Shown: piece by piece, positions 54,114 through 63,924 of the stretch
Layout of the letters: every line of letters starts with the position of its first letter
How positions within the stretch are numbered: position 1 is the first letter of the stretch
Assembly: GCF_014172405.1 (NCBI RefSeq)
Contig: NZ_WNXC01000002.1
Span: 472,066 to 536,065, forward strand
Reading direction: 5' to 3'
Length of the DNA: 64,000 bases
Origin: Pedobacter gandavensis
GTDB lineage: Bacteria > Bacteroidota > Bacteroidia > Sphingobacteriales > Sphingobacteriaceae
Made by a program: the position numbers and the translations under genes
Notes under the pieces: model-generated
Told to the model about the DNA's origin: nothing
Database searches by the model: none
What the model saw: only the letters and a program-made list of their open reading frames with translations

Positions 54114-54938
54114 ATGCATTTAAAGGAAATCATACCTCATGAATTTTTATCCTCCTTTGTCAGGTGTTACAGGATAATTGATTTTGAATTTCCGGATAAC
54201 CAACAGATTCCCGCTAAAGTATATACACCCAGACCGGAACAATGCCTGCAATTTTTCCCTAGTCTAACAAAAATAGCCTATGAAGGCAGGGCTAATGATA
54301 TTGTTCCAAAGAATGCGATCTTATTTGGGCAACACTCCATAGTTAATACACGCACAGTTTATGCAAGATTCCTTTCCTTTCAGGTTGTATTTCAACCCGG
54401 CGCGCTCTACAAACTACTTGGAATGTCTGCAGACTTAATTACCAATGAGGCAGTAGATGCTACAGATATATTCGGATTGGAAATCGAAGAGGTGAATGAC
54501 CAGCTATTTCATTCAAAAAGCCATTTGGAAATGGTAACGATTGTAGAAGCCTTTATCATTAAAAAAATAAAGGTCGCAAAAAAGGAGGCGCAGCGGATAG
54601 ATCATGTGGCCATACTCATGACAAGCCCTGACCTAAGTTATTCTTTAGATGGCTTTGTGAGCCAAAGCTTTCTATCCCACCGCCAGTTTAATCGAAAGTT
54701 CATAGAACGAACAGGCATAAGTCCAAAAGCATTTTTAAGAATAAAAAGATTTGACCAGGCTTACAGAATGAAAAACAACTTTCCTGAGCTAAGTTGGTTT
54801 AAGATCGCCATCAATTGCGGCTATGAAGATTACCAACATTTGAGTAAGGATTATAAAGACCTGACAGGCCTTACCCCTATTGCCTTCTTTGCTATGGAAT
54901 CCCCTGAACGTTTACTGGGTTCCGAAGAAACCTATTAA
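54114..54938 (+). CDS. AraC family regulator with DUF6597-type N-terminal domain
   Basis: The N-terminal domain begins IIPHEFLSSFVRCYRIIDFEF and carries the TPRPEQCLQFFP-like pattern seen in DUF6597 proteins. The C-terminal AraC helix-turn-helix (about residues 165-260) includes SFLSHRQFNRKFIERTGISPKAFLRI and GYEDYQHLSKDYKDLTGLTP. It precedes a cupin gene by 64 nt on the same strand and may control it. The signal is unknown. Confidence 0.9.
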   Translation: MHLKEIIPHEFLSSFVRCYRIIDFEFPDNQQIPAKVYTPRPEQCLQFFPSLTKIAYEGRANDIVPKNAILFGQHSIVNTRTVYARFLSFQVVFQPGALYKLLGMSADLITNEAVDATDIFGLEIEEVNDQLFHSKSHLEMVTIVEAFIIKKIKVAKKEAQRIDHVAILMTSPDLSYSLDGFVSQSFLSHRQFNRKFIERTGISPKAFLRIKRFDQAYRMKNNFPELSWFKIAINCGYEDYQHLSKDYKDLTGLTPIAFFAMESPERLLGSEETY

Positions 54939-55002
54939 ATGTCTGTTTTTTACCACCTAAGCCTTTTATATCCTCATGATATTTGAAGTAAAAAATCAAC
55001 AG

Positions 55003-55551
55003 ATGAAAAGGAAGGAATTTTTAAAGGGCAGTCTTTGCAGCATTGCGTTGATGGCTGTGAGTTCTCATGCTCAAACACAGGAGTATAAAAAAGAAGCTTT
55101 TGTGATTGCCTCCGGAAAGGCTCGCTTTGGGGAGAAGTTTTTATATAAAGGGAAAAATCCCAACGACATCAAAATATCAAAAAATGATACGGAAGGAATG
55201 CTGGCTGTATTCGAGTATACCGGATATGAAAAAACAGGTCCTTCCATGCATGTCCACTTCCATCAGGATGAAATCTTTTATGTAGTAGCGGGACGATATA
55301 GGTTTTCGGTTGGAGGAAAATTAATGGAACTAAATCAAGGAGATACTATTTTTCTGCCAAGAAATATTCCGCATACCTGGATCCAGCTCACTGATATTGG
55401 CAAGCTGGTGTATTTTGTTCAACCAGCTGGTAAAGCAGAGGAATTCTTTAGAACCATGAGTACGCTCGATCATAAGCCAAGTCAAGCTGAAATTGATCAA
55501 ATTCATGAAGCATGTGGGATGAAGGTGATCGGCCCTGGTCTCACTATTTAA
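55003..55551 (+). CDS. Secreted cupin-domain protein
   Basis: The ATG at 55003 (MKRKEFLKGSLCSIALMAVSSHAQ) gives a signal peptide; an upstream ATG at 54976 would add a short extension. The cupin motifs are H-x-H in HVHFHQDEIFYVVAGRYRF and GDTIFLPRNIPHTW, binding a metal in most members. Enzymatic or sensory roles are both possible. It follows the AraC regulator. Confidence 0.88.
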   Translation: MKRKEFLKGSLCSIALMAVSSHAQTQEYKKEAFVIASGKARFGEKFLYKGKNPNDIKISKNDTEGMLAVFEYTGYEKTGPSMHVHFHQDEIFYVVAGRYRFSVGGKLMELNQGDTIFLPRNIPHTWIQLTDIGKLVYFVQPAGKAEEFFRTMSTLDHKPSQAEIDQIHEACGMKVIGPGLTI

Positions 55552-55570
55552 AGCAATAAGAGCAAAAAAA

Positions 55571-55596
55571 AGCGCCCTGATTTCCATCAGGGCGCT
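55571..55596 (-). terminator. Terminator of the isocitrate dehydrogenase gene
   Basis: AGCGCCCTGA and TCAGGGCGCT form a perfect 10-bp stem with a 6-nt loop. Its T tract is on the minus strand, downstream of isocitrate dehydrogenase. Confidence 0.85.
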
Positions 55597-55619
55597 CCTA
55601 TAATTAAATTTATTTGAGC

Positions 55620-57860
<2,241 letters not shown>

Positions 57861-57988
57861 TTAACTAATTGGTAGATTTTAACTGTAAACCTATCCATTT
57901 TTTAAAATCGCCTAAATATAAAATAATCGATCGACTAAAGGAACATGGAAATGTATTTTATGGATACTTTAAACGTATATAAACAATC

Positions 57989-59287
57989 TTATTTAGCTTG
58001 ACCAGTTTTCAAATGAACGGTATATTCTTTAAGCGGATATCCAGCCTGGGACTTGAATCCCCTACCCGTAATGATAAAATCATAATCTTTGTTTGGTGTT
58101 AAAGAAAGCTTGACGTTGAAAGTTTTTCGATCCTCAAGAAACCGATAACCCCGGTAATCGGGAAATGTGCTTTGCCGCCTTCACCAAAAGAAATAGATTT
58201 CCCGGGTCCCATTGGTTGAGAAAAATTTAATGTTAATTCAGTTAAGGTGGTATCCACCTCGGTTTTCAAATTAATATCAAGTGATAATTTTACAAAGGGC
58301 TGCAGTTCTTCAAACTTTTTCAACAATTCTGTTGGGTTTAAAAGTTCAGCATAATATTTAGATGCTGTCAGAAATTTTTCTACTTGCGCAGCGTCCTGGT
58401 AATTTAGCTCAATAATATCTTTTACGGCCTTTTTTTTGTTTGACTGATTGTTATAATAAGATTTGCAAATCGCATATCCCATAAAGTAACCTAAATCAGC
58501 ATGTGTTACACTTGAGCCATTATACAACCAATTGGACATTTCAGTACTGAACATATCTATTTTGAATGATTCCTTTAATTGGGCTTCGTGTTGCCTTCCA
58601 TAAACGGTGTAAGCACTTCGATTTATTTTTCCAGTCACCAGTTCACTAATAAAATCTGCTGAACCTTCCCCAATGCTCTTAGCTAAAAAAGTACTGCCAT
58701 TTGATTTTTGTTGTGTATGAACGTATTCGTCAACATTTAAACCAATCAAATTAGTACTATGTTGATTTTTAAACACATTTCTCAGCCAATCGCTCAATTC
58801 TGTGGCATCAGTTGCTTGGTCAGCCGTTGCTATTTCTGCTCCCACTAAAACCATATCATCTGTAATTGTTCCACCAGAACGCAATCCCCCGACAGTGAAA
58901 TAAATCTTAGCGGGACGCATTTCCGGATACAGTTTTCTAAACCGATTTAAACTAACTTCAATAGCCTTAGCCTGCTTTTTAGCTTGCAAGTTGTTTTTTC
59001 TTATGCTTGTCCAAAACTTGGGATATTTATTGATAAGTTCAACCCAAAGCGCTGCATCATAATCCCGAGCTTCCATAAAAGCCTTTAGTCCTACAGAGCC
59101 CTTATCTACGTAGAGTTCTTGAATAATACTTCTTTTGAATGAGTGTGTCGGAAGTAGTCTTTGCACTATCATAAGCTATCCAAAAATGGTCAATATCTGA
59201 TGTATAAATTATTGATCCTGGACTATCCTGCGCTTTAATAATAAATGGAAAGAAACAGGCAAGGGTTAAAATGTAAAGAAGCCTCAT
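57989..59287 (-). pseudogene. Secreted zinc-protease-like protein with two frameshifts
   Basis: Three adjacent frames reassemble one protein of about 430 codons. First, a signal peptide and N-terminus from 59287 (MRLLYILTLACFF) to about 59120; second, a large middle part from 59120 to about 58130; third, an end to the stop at 57989-57991 (GYRFLEDRKTF then NVKLSLTPNKDYDF). The first shift is near an AAAAGAAG run, the second in a GGGG run (ITG-GYR expected). The middle holds the protease-like region EYVHTQQKSNGSTFL and EGSADFISEL, resembling the DUF2268/GldB family, but the first histidine of HEXXH reads Asp (VDEYVH). A Ig-like C-terminus follows. Either the gene is decayed or the run lengths are sequence errors. 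Confidence 0.75.
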
Positions 59288-59498
59288 GTATAATATTTTC
59301 ACATTAGAACTGAACATTCGGCTAAATGTTACTAGCGAGATGATTTTAGAATCAAAATACCCGAAAAGCAAAAAAGCCTTAGATTTCTCTAAGGCTTTCC
59401 AATGTACCGTTTCTCCGGATTACTTTGAACATTTAGATCGTTTTTTAAGGGTTATGGAACCTATTATTAATGATTTAAGTGTCAAAGGATTTATTTGA
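59286..59498 (+). CDS. Small hypothetical protein ending in a repeat
   Basis: The 70-aa frame starts just outside the pseudogene start and ends inside the 81-bp direct repeat. The central part (FQCTVSPDYFEHLDRFLR) is related to a fragment at 60766-60831 (FCTVQQEYFHHLEDYLR), and the base changes between the two keep synonymous codons (TTA/TTG, AGG/CGG, GAA/GAG, CCT/CCA), suggesting true plus-strand coding in the past. A minus-strand terminator-like hairpin lies within it. The full gene is not identifiable; it is probably a remnant. Confidence 0.35.
   Translation: MYNIFTLELNIRLNVTSEMILESKYPKSKKALDFSKAFQCTVSPDYFEHLDRFLRVMEPIINDLSVKGFI
59373..59398 (-). terminator. Terminator-like hairpin within the small frame
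   Basis: AAAGCCTTAGA and TCTAAGGCTTT form a perfect 11-bp stem with a 4-nt loop; on the minus strand it is followed by TTTGC and a second T run. It is similar in design to the hairpin at 60699-60723. Confidence 0.6.
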
Positions 59499-59538
59499 AT
59501 TTGCCTTTTGCTCTAGTTATTGATAGCGCAAATCTAGT
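59458..59538. repeat. 81-bp direct repeat, copy 1
   Basis: This segment is identical, base for base, to 62930-63010; partial similarity continues for about 20 more bases. It includes the stop codon of the small frame at 59498. The copies are in the same orientation and 3472 bp apart, enclosing the RhuM/Fic pseudogene, the C39 remnant and the TlpA gene. Confidence 0.95.
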
Positions 59539-59699
59539 TAAAAACAACCTCAACCGGGCAATTATGCTTTTGGTTTGAAAAGCAGACTTTACGTTTGAAG
59601 ATTGAGCCAAATTAAGAATCTAGTCGTAAAATTATTTTTAACCTTAAACCTGTGTTTTATTGGTCCATTATACATAGGTTCGTATATATCACTCAGGAC

Positions 59700-60695
59700 A
59701 TGACAGTTAAAGATCAAATAATCATATACCAAACCACAGACGGAACTACTTCTATTGATGTTAAGCTAGAAAATGAAACTATTTGGCTGAATCAATATCA
59801 ACTTGCTAAACTGTTCAAAACGGATCGTACCTCTTTGGCAAAACATATTAGGAATATATATAAAGCGGAAGAACTAGATGAGATATCAACTTGTGCAAAA
59901 TTTGCACAAGTTCAAACTGAAGGTTCAAGAAATATTAGACGAGAAGTGACTCACTACAATTTAGATCTCATTATTTCAGTTGGATATAGAGTAAATTCAA
60001 AACAAGGTACCCAATTCCGCATCTGGGCAAATAAAATTCTGAAATAATACCTGGTAAAAGGCTATTCTTTAAATGAATCACGATTACGAGAACAAAATGA
60101 TCAATTAAACTCTTTAAAGAATACCGTCAATCTCTTAAGTAATGTACTTGAAAATAAGTCATTAAATACAGATGAAGCTACAGGCCTACTGCGAGTAGTA
60201 ACCGATTACGCATACGCCCTAGATATACTTGACAAGTATGATCATCAGCAACTAACAATTGAAGGAACAACTACAAGACAGCTTTTTGCAATAAATTATG
60301 CTGAAGCAAAACAAGCAATTTATGATCTTAAAGATAAATTCGGCGGGAGTTCATTATTTGGGAACGAAAAAGATCAATCTTTCAGAAGTTCCATTGCTAC
60401 AATATATCAAACATTTGATGGTATTGATTTATATCCAAGTGTAGAGGAAAAAGCCGCCAGCCTTTTATACTTTGTGGTTAAAAACCATTCCTTTTCTGAT
60501 GGTAATAAACGGATTGCTGCTTACCTATTTGTTTGGTTTCTGAACAAGAACAGCATCCTTTAAAAACCAGATGGATCAAAACGCATTGCAGACAATGCAT
60601 TGGTTGCGCTAACATTAATGATAGCCGAAAGCAAATCTGATGAGAAGGAAATAATGGTGAAGGTAATTGTCAACCTTATAAATATCAAAAATTAA
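59700..60695 (+). pseudogene. RhuM/Fic-type protein with two in-frame stop codons
   Basis: The frame from ATG 59700 to TAA 60693-60695 would encode 331 residues, the usual size of RhuM-Fic fusions. It is broken by TAA at 60045-60047 (after WANKILK, before YLVKGYSLN) and TAA at 60561-60563 (NKNSIL, then KPDGSKRIAD). The N-terminal RhuM-like part has MTVKDQIIIYQTTDGTTSIDV and LNQYQLAKLFKTDRTSLAKHI. The Fic motif HSFSDGNKR is intact at 60486-60512, with the helical core around LLYFVVKNH. Fic domains AMPylate or otherwise modify target proteins and often form toxin modules. An upstream ATG at 59652 is less likely. Confidence 0.88.
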
Positions 60696-60698
60696 AAA

Positions 60699-60723
60699 AG
60701 CCTTTAGATATCATCTAAAGGCT
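60699..60723 (-). terminator. Minus-strand terminator at the end of the C39/Fic interval
   Basis: AGCCTTTAGAT and ATCTAAAGGCT pair perfectly (11 bp) around a 3-nt loop; on the minus strand TTTTTTAATT follows. It would end transcription coming from the TlpA and C39 genes. Confidence 0.7.
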
Positions 60724-60765
60724 CCAAAAATATATTTTTTAATGATTTTCCCATATGGGAAAAAT

Positions 60766-60831
60766 TTCTGTACCGTTCAGCAGGAATACTTTCATCATTT
60801 AGAGGACTATTTGCGGCTTAACGAGCCAGCA
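60766..60831 (+). pseudogene. Relic related to the small frame at 59286-59498
   Basis: The plus-strand frame here reads FCTVQQEYFHHLEDYLRLNEP and is the counterpart of FQCTVSPDYFEHLDRFLRVMEP in the other locus, with synonymous differences. It runs into the C39 remnant on the opposite strand, so a larger frame here (60742-60957) is mostly a shadow. No start or full-length product is discernible. Confidence 0.35.
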
Positions 60832-61203
60832 TTTAAGAAATTCTGCTTTGTTCAAGATGTATTTTTCTCCGGCCAGATCGGATATTTTTATTTCATAGTC
60901 ATCATTTCTCTTCTTTTTGATGGCATACAGACTGCAAAGTGGTTTTGGCTCCAGTGAAATATGCAAGTGGCTTTTCCGGGGCTAGTTGTTCTAAGGTTAT
61001 TTTGACTCCATTTGTACAAAAGCTATAGACTCAGCAGCATCGCTGATACCTAGCACCGAGCCCCCCAAACGAGTTATGAAACTCTTTTCCCGAAGATACT
61101 GCACTGAAAAACTGCAACCATAATACCTGACTATCATTCGCAAGCATGTAGGACCACAATCCATGGCGTCTAATTGCTGGTAGTGGGGAAAGAGTTTTCT
61201 CAG
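60823..61203 (-). pseudogene. Broken C39 peptidase domain of a peptide-export ABC transporter
   Basis: Minus-strand translation of 61203-61000 gives LRKLFPHYQQLDAMDCGPTC and later LRMIVRYYGCSFSV, then YLREKSFITR and LGGSVLGISDAAESIAF. This is the N-terminus of bacteriocin-exporting ABC transporters, where the C39 cysteine (in DCGPTC) cleaves leader peptides after a double glycine. The ATG is replaced by CTG. After a stop at 60997-60999 the frames change repeatedly; one carries CIFHWSQNHFAV, the catalytic histidine motif, and another KISDLAGEKYILNKAEFLKCW. The membrane and ATPase domains are absent. It lies 1 nt after the TlpA gene. Confidence 0.85.
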
Positions 61204-61204
61204 T

Positions 61205-62725
61205 TTACAACAGGCCGTTAATCATATCTTTCACTTTGTCACTTCCCGGGAAAGCTGATTTTTTTTTGATGAGTAGCCCTTTCTTGTTATATAACAGATA
61301 TGATGGAATATATTCGAACCCAAAATGACCCATAACGTACTCCCACTGGGAATCATTCAGGTAATAATGTTCACTGCCTATACCCTTAATTTTTTCTTCC
61401 CATACGTTTCGGGGCGAAGACGAATTCGTGAGATAGACAAACACAACATCCTTGTCATGGAATTCGCCTTTTGCGCTTCTGAATTCCTGTATAGCAGTTA
61501 GGCAAGGAATACACCAGGTTGCCCAAAGGTCGATTAAAACAACCTTGTTTTTATACTTAGAAACTATTGTTTCTATAACCTTATCATTCGGAATTGACAA
61601 GATATCATTGATAACAATAGGTGATTTATATTTATCCAGTCCAACAACCTGCAGGTCTTTTCGAAATAATATTTTTGCAATATCTCCGTCTTTCCAATAT
61701 TTTTTGATATTTTCCTTTTGTATCTGGCTTAGCGGTCTTATTTGTTCATTGAGCTGTATGCCATAAGCATTGGCCGCCAAAATATCATAGTATTGGCCGT
61801 CTTTGAATCCAACCAAATCTGATAAAATAGCTTTCACCTTGTTCAGCCAAGACGGAATATCACTGTCTCCTATCAAAGGTAGTCCCAATGTTCTATCTTG
61901 GAGAATTGATTTTTGAAATTCGAGGAAGGTAAAAATATACAAATATTGAGGATCATTGAGATTAGAGTCTTTCAAAAAACGAAAAAAGAGTCTGTCAATA
62001 TTTTGGATAACGGGCTCCGTGTTTTTATCACCATTGGTTGCGCGATAATTTCCCTTCATTTTACCCGCATAATCGAATACAGAGGTATTATATAGAAATA
62101 GTTGAAAATCTTTTGACAATATTTCTTTTAATTCTTTTGAGATTAATGCATCATTTCGTACTACAGTCAATCTCTCGGATAAAACACTTTCGGTATATTC
62201 TAAAAAATAATCTGTAGGTTTATCATAAGGCGAATCAAGGAAATTGTCGGACTTAAATTCAATCATTTCACCTATAAGGCCGAAGCAACGGAGCACATCA
62301 TACTTATTCATGTTTGGTGTTACCTCAACATGTTCAATACCAAAACTTGAATCGTAGGCGAGATTAATGTTTGTAAGATCACCACTCTTCAATTTGACGA
62401 GAAGTGCTTTATCTGGGTCTAAACTAGTGTAAAACCTAGTCAAGCAAATCGATGTCTCAACATCAACATCAATAGCGAATTTTCCAGTTCGATCAACTAA
62501 TGCTTTATATTTAACAAACTCTCCAGAGATTGGATGTGGAACAGTAATATTTACATAAATACTGTCGCTACTTGTATTATTTTGGACTGTTATTGTTCCC
62601 GTTAACTTTGCAATACCCACTTTTACAACAGGCGTATCTATTACCATGCCTACAGATGACTTATATAATAGTAAGAATAAAAGGCTCAATACACCATAAA
62701 GATGTAATTTTCTTATTTTAGTCAT
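61205..62725 (-). CDS. TlpA-like thioredoxin-fold disulfide reductase with long N-terminal domain
   Basis: A signal peptide (residues 1-25, LSLLFLLLYKSSVG) precedes a long N-terminal region of about 340 residues of unknown fold. A C-terminal thioredoxin domain follows with the redox motif in DLWATWCIPCLTAI (about residue 400) and the cis-proline part GFEYIPSYLLYNKKG. It should act in the periplasm as a thiol reductase. The downstream C39 remnant suggests that it was part of a peptide-export or modification cluster, in which TlpA-like proteins are frequent in Bacteroidota. The gene itself appears intact. Confidence 0.88.
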   Translation of the reverse strand: MTKIRKLHLYGVLSLLFLLLYKSSVGMVIDTPVVKVGIAKLTGTITVQNNTSSDSIYVNITVPHPISGEFVKYKALVDRTGKFAIDVDVETSICLTRFYTSLDPDKALLVKLKSGDLTNINLAYDSSFGIEHVEVTPNMNKYDVLRCFGLIGEMIEFKSDNFLDSPYDKPTDYFLEYTESVLSERLTVVRNDALISKELKEILSKDFQLFLYNTSVFDYAGKMKGNYRATNGDKNTEPVIQNIDRLFFRFLKDSNLNDPQYLYIFTFLEFQKSILQDRTLGLPLIGDSDIPSWLNKVKAILSDLVGFKDGQYYDILAANAYGIQLNEQIRPLSQIQKENIKKYWKDGDIAKILFRKDLQVVGLDKYKSPIVINDILSIPNDKVIETIVSKYKNKVVLIDLWATWCIPCLTAIQEFRSAKGEFHDKDVVFVYLTNSSSPRNVWEEKIKGIGSEHYYLNDSQWEYVMGHFGFEYIPSYLLYNKKGLLIKKKSAFPGSDKVKDMINGLL

Positions 62726-62742
62726 AATTTTTTGATTTAAAA

Positions 62743-62808
62743 CTAGTAGACCTTTTTTAAGATCTGCTAGAATGAATATTTACATAAGAGTTGAACAAGA
62801 CATTTCAT
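62743..62808 (-). promoter_or_regulatory. Leader with a 13-codon frame and a stem-loop before the TlpA gene
   Basis: On the minus strand a frame from ATG at 62808 encodes MKCLVQLLCKYSF and stops at 62767-62769, just as a stem starts. CTAG-C-AGA-T-CTT pairs with AAG-G-TCT-A-CTAG around a 4-nt loop at 62743-62770, then TTTTAAATC. Leader peptide plus stem-loop is the form of attenuators, but the T tract is weak. Confidence 0.35.
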
Positions 62809-62929
62809 AATAAAATGACTACTCTTGTAAAGATAGCAGAATGGCTTGATTTTTAGAAAAATTAACTTCAAGAAGATTACCAGAAGTTCATTGCCTGCAA
62901 GAGCGGCCCGATATTTTGCGATATCAGCT

Positions 62930-63010
62930 AACCTATTATTAATGATTTAAGTGTCAAAGGATTTATTTGAATTTGCCTTTTGCTCTAGTTATTGATAGCG
63001 CAAATCTAGT
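62930..63010. repeat. 81-bp direct repeat, copy 2
   Basis: This is the exact copy of 59458-59538. Here the reading frame of copy 1 is preceded by a stop, so the small protein cannot be made. It lies in a 395-nt non-coding stretch (62726-63120) otherwise without gene. Confidence 0.95.
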
Positions 63011-63120
63011 GAACAACAACCTTAACCGAACTCCCTTTGAACCAAAAATTTGCAAATAAAGTAATTTATAATTTTGGTTTATGGGCCATGAAGAGTTCGC
63101 CCCATCGATCAAACACTATA

Positions 63121-63480
63121 TTAAGAAAATACAATAATCAAAAGTAAAAAAATAAGCAAAGGACTCAATAGAATGAAATAATAGGATACATGATCAACTA
63201 AAGTATTCTTTTCATCAGTAATTAAATCATCTTTTTTATCTATATAATTCCTGTTTATATATTGTAGAACATAAATCGCTAAAAAATAAAATGGTATATA
63301 TATATATTTAGGAATATTTTTAAGAAAGGCGCTGAAAAATATGGCTACTACTACAAGCAACTGAACATTAAAGGCAAACATCAAACGAACCGTCCTATCT
63401 TTAACCCCTCTTTTATCTTTATTTCTTGTTAAATAATTAAAAAACCAATCGATTACGCTCTTATACGGGTTTAATGTCAT
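63121..63480 (-). CDS. Small membrane protein, unknown function
   Basis: The 119-aa protein has three hydrophobic segments (LMFAFNVQLLVVVAIFFSAF, YIYIPFYFLAIYVLQYI, FILLSPLLIFLLLIIVFS) and charged loops, typical of a small inner-membrane protein. I do not recognise the family. The start ATG overlaps the TGA of an upstream frame (ATGA at 63477-63480), so it is translationally coupled to that gene. Confidence 0.6.
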   Translation of the reverse strand: MTLNPYKSVIDWFFNYLTRNKDKRGVKDRTVRLMFAFNVQLLVVVAIFFSAFLKNIPKYIYIPFYFLAIYVLQYINRNYIDKKDDLITDEKNTLVDHVSYYFILLSPLLIFLLLIIVFS

Positions 63481-63738
63481 AATTTAATTTTTCTTAGAAC
63501 CATGCCTAAATTAATTAAATATCTTTGAATAGTCTGTTCGACTTCAGGCAAATTGGTATCTACCATTCCCTTTACACCATCAATTGCACCTGTAGCATCT
63601 AAAATCGCATAGGCAGCAAGAGCTCCTAAACTTACTATCCATCAAATGCACCGAGATTGGGCTTGACACTGCTACTGTACCCACCTGAAATTTTGTTTGA
63701 AATGCATTTAAATCAAAATTAGCAAAATCTAGTGTCAA
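63477..63738 (-). pseudogene. Frameshifted gene upstream of the membrane protein
   Basis: A minus-strand frame ending at TGA 63477-63479 reads SLGALAAYAILDATGAIDGV, VKGMVDTNLPEVEQTIQRYL and LINLGMVLRKIKL; it has no proper start, because a TGA lies just above. In a different frame immediately upstream (to about 63738) the sequence reads TLDFANFDLNAFQTKFQVGT and VAVSSPISVHL. The two are likely parts of one gene broken by a small insertion or deletion near 63640. The upper boundary is a TTG and is a guess. The product is unrecognised; it might be a small hydrophobic peptide precursor. Confidence 0.4.
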
Positions 63739-63924
63739 TACTGATGATAGAAAACTGATACAAAGGCTGTTTGATAATTTATTATATATACTGAAAAAAT
63801 AAAAATTCAGTAGAAAAGTGCACATGAAGGGTGATTGGGAGATGAGAAGAAAATGGATCAATCCCAAAACTTGTGGAGCAGGTGATAAAAATATAGCTTT
63901 GTATTTTTATCCAGTTTAATATTT

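Noticed and set aside
58040..58070. tRNA-like T-loop match on the minus strand (GATTCAAGTCCC)
   Set aside because: It lies in the coding frame of the protease-like pseudogene (GRGFKSQAGYP), and no acceptor or anticodon stem is found around it.
60742..60957. A 71-codon plus-strand frame as a gene
   Set aside because: Most of it is the reverse of the C39 peptidase remnant; only about 66 bp near its start show plus-strand coding signs, and these are listed as a relic.
63580..63867. A 95-codon minus-strand frame as an intact small gene
   Set aside because: The N-terminal half is low-complexity phenylalanine/leucine sequence with no ribosome site, and the C-terminal part is cysteine-rich nonsense in the wrong frame; the true coding seems to shift near 63640.
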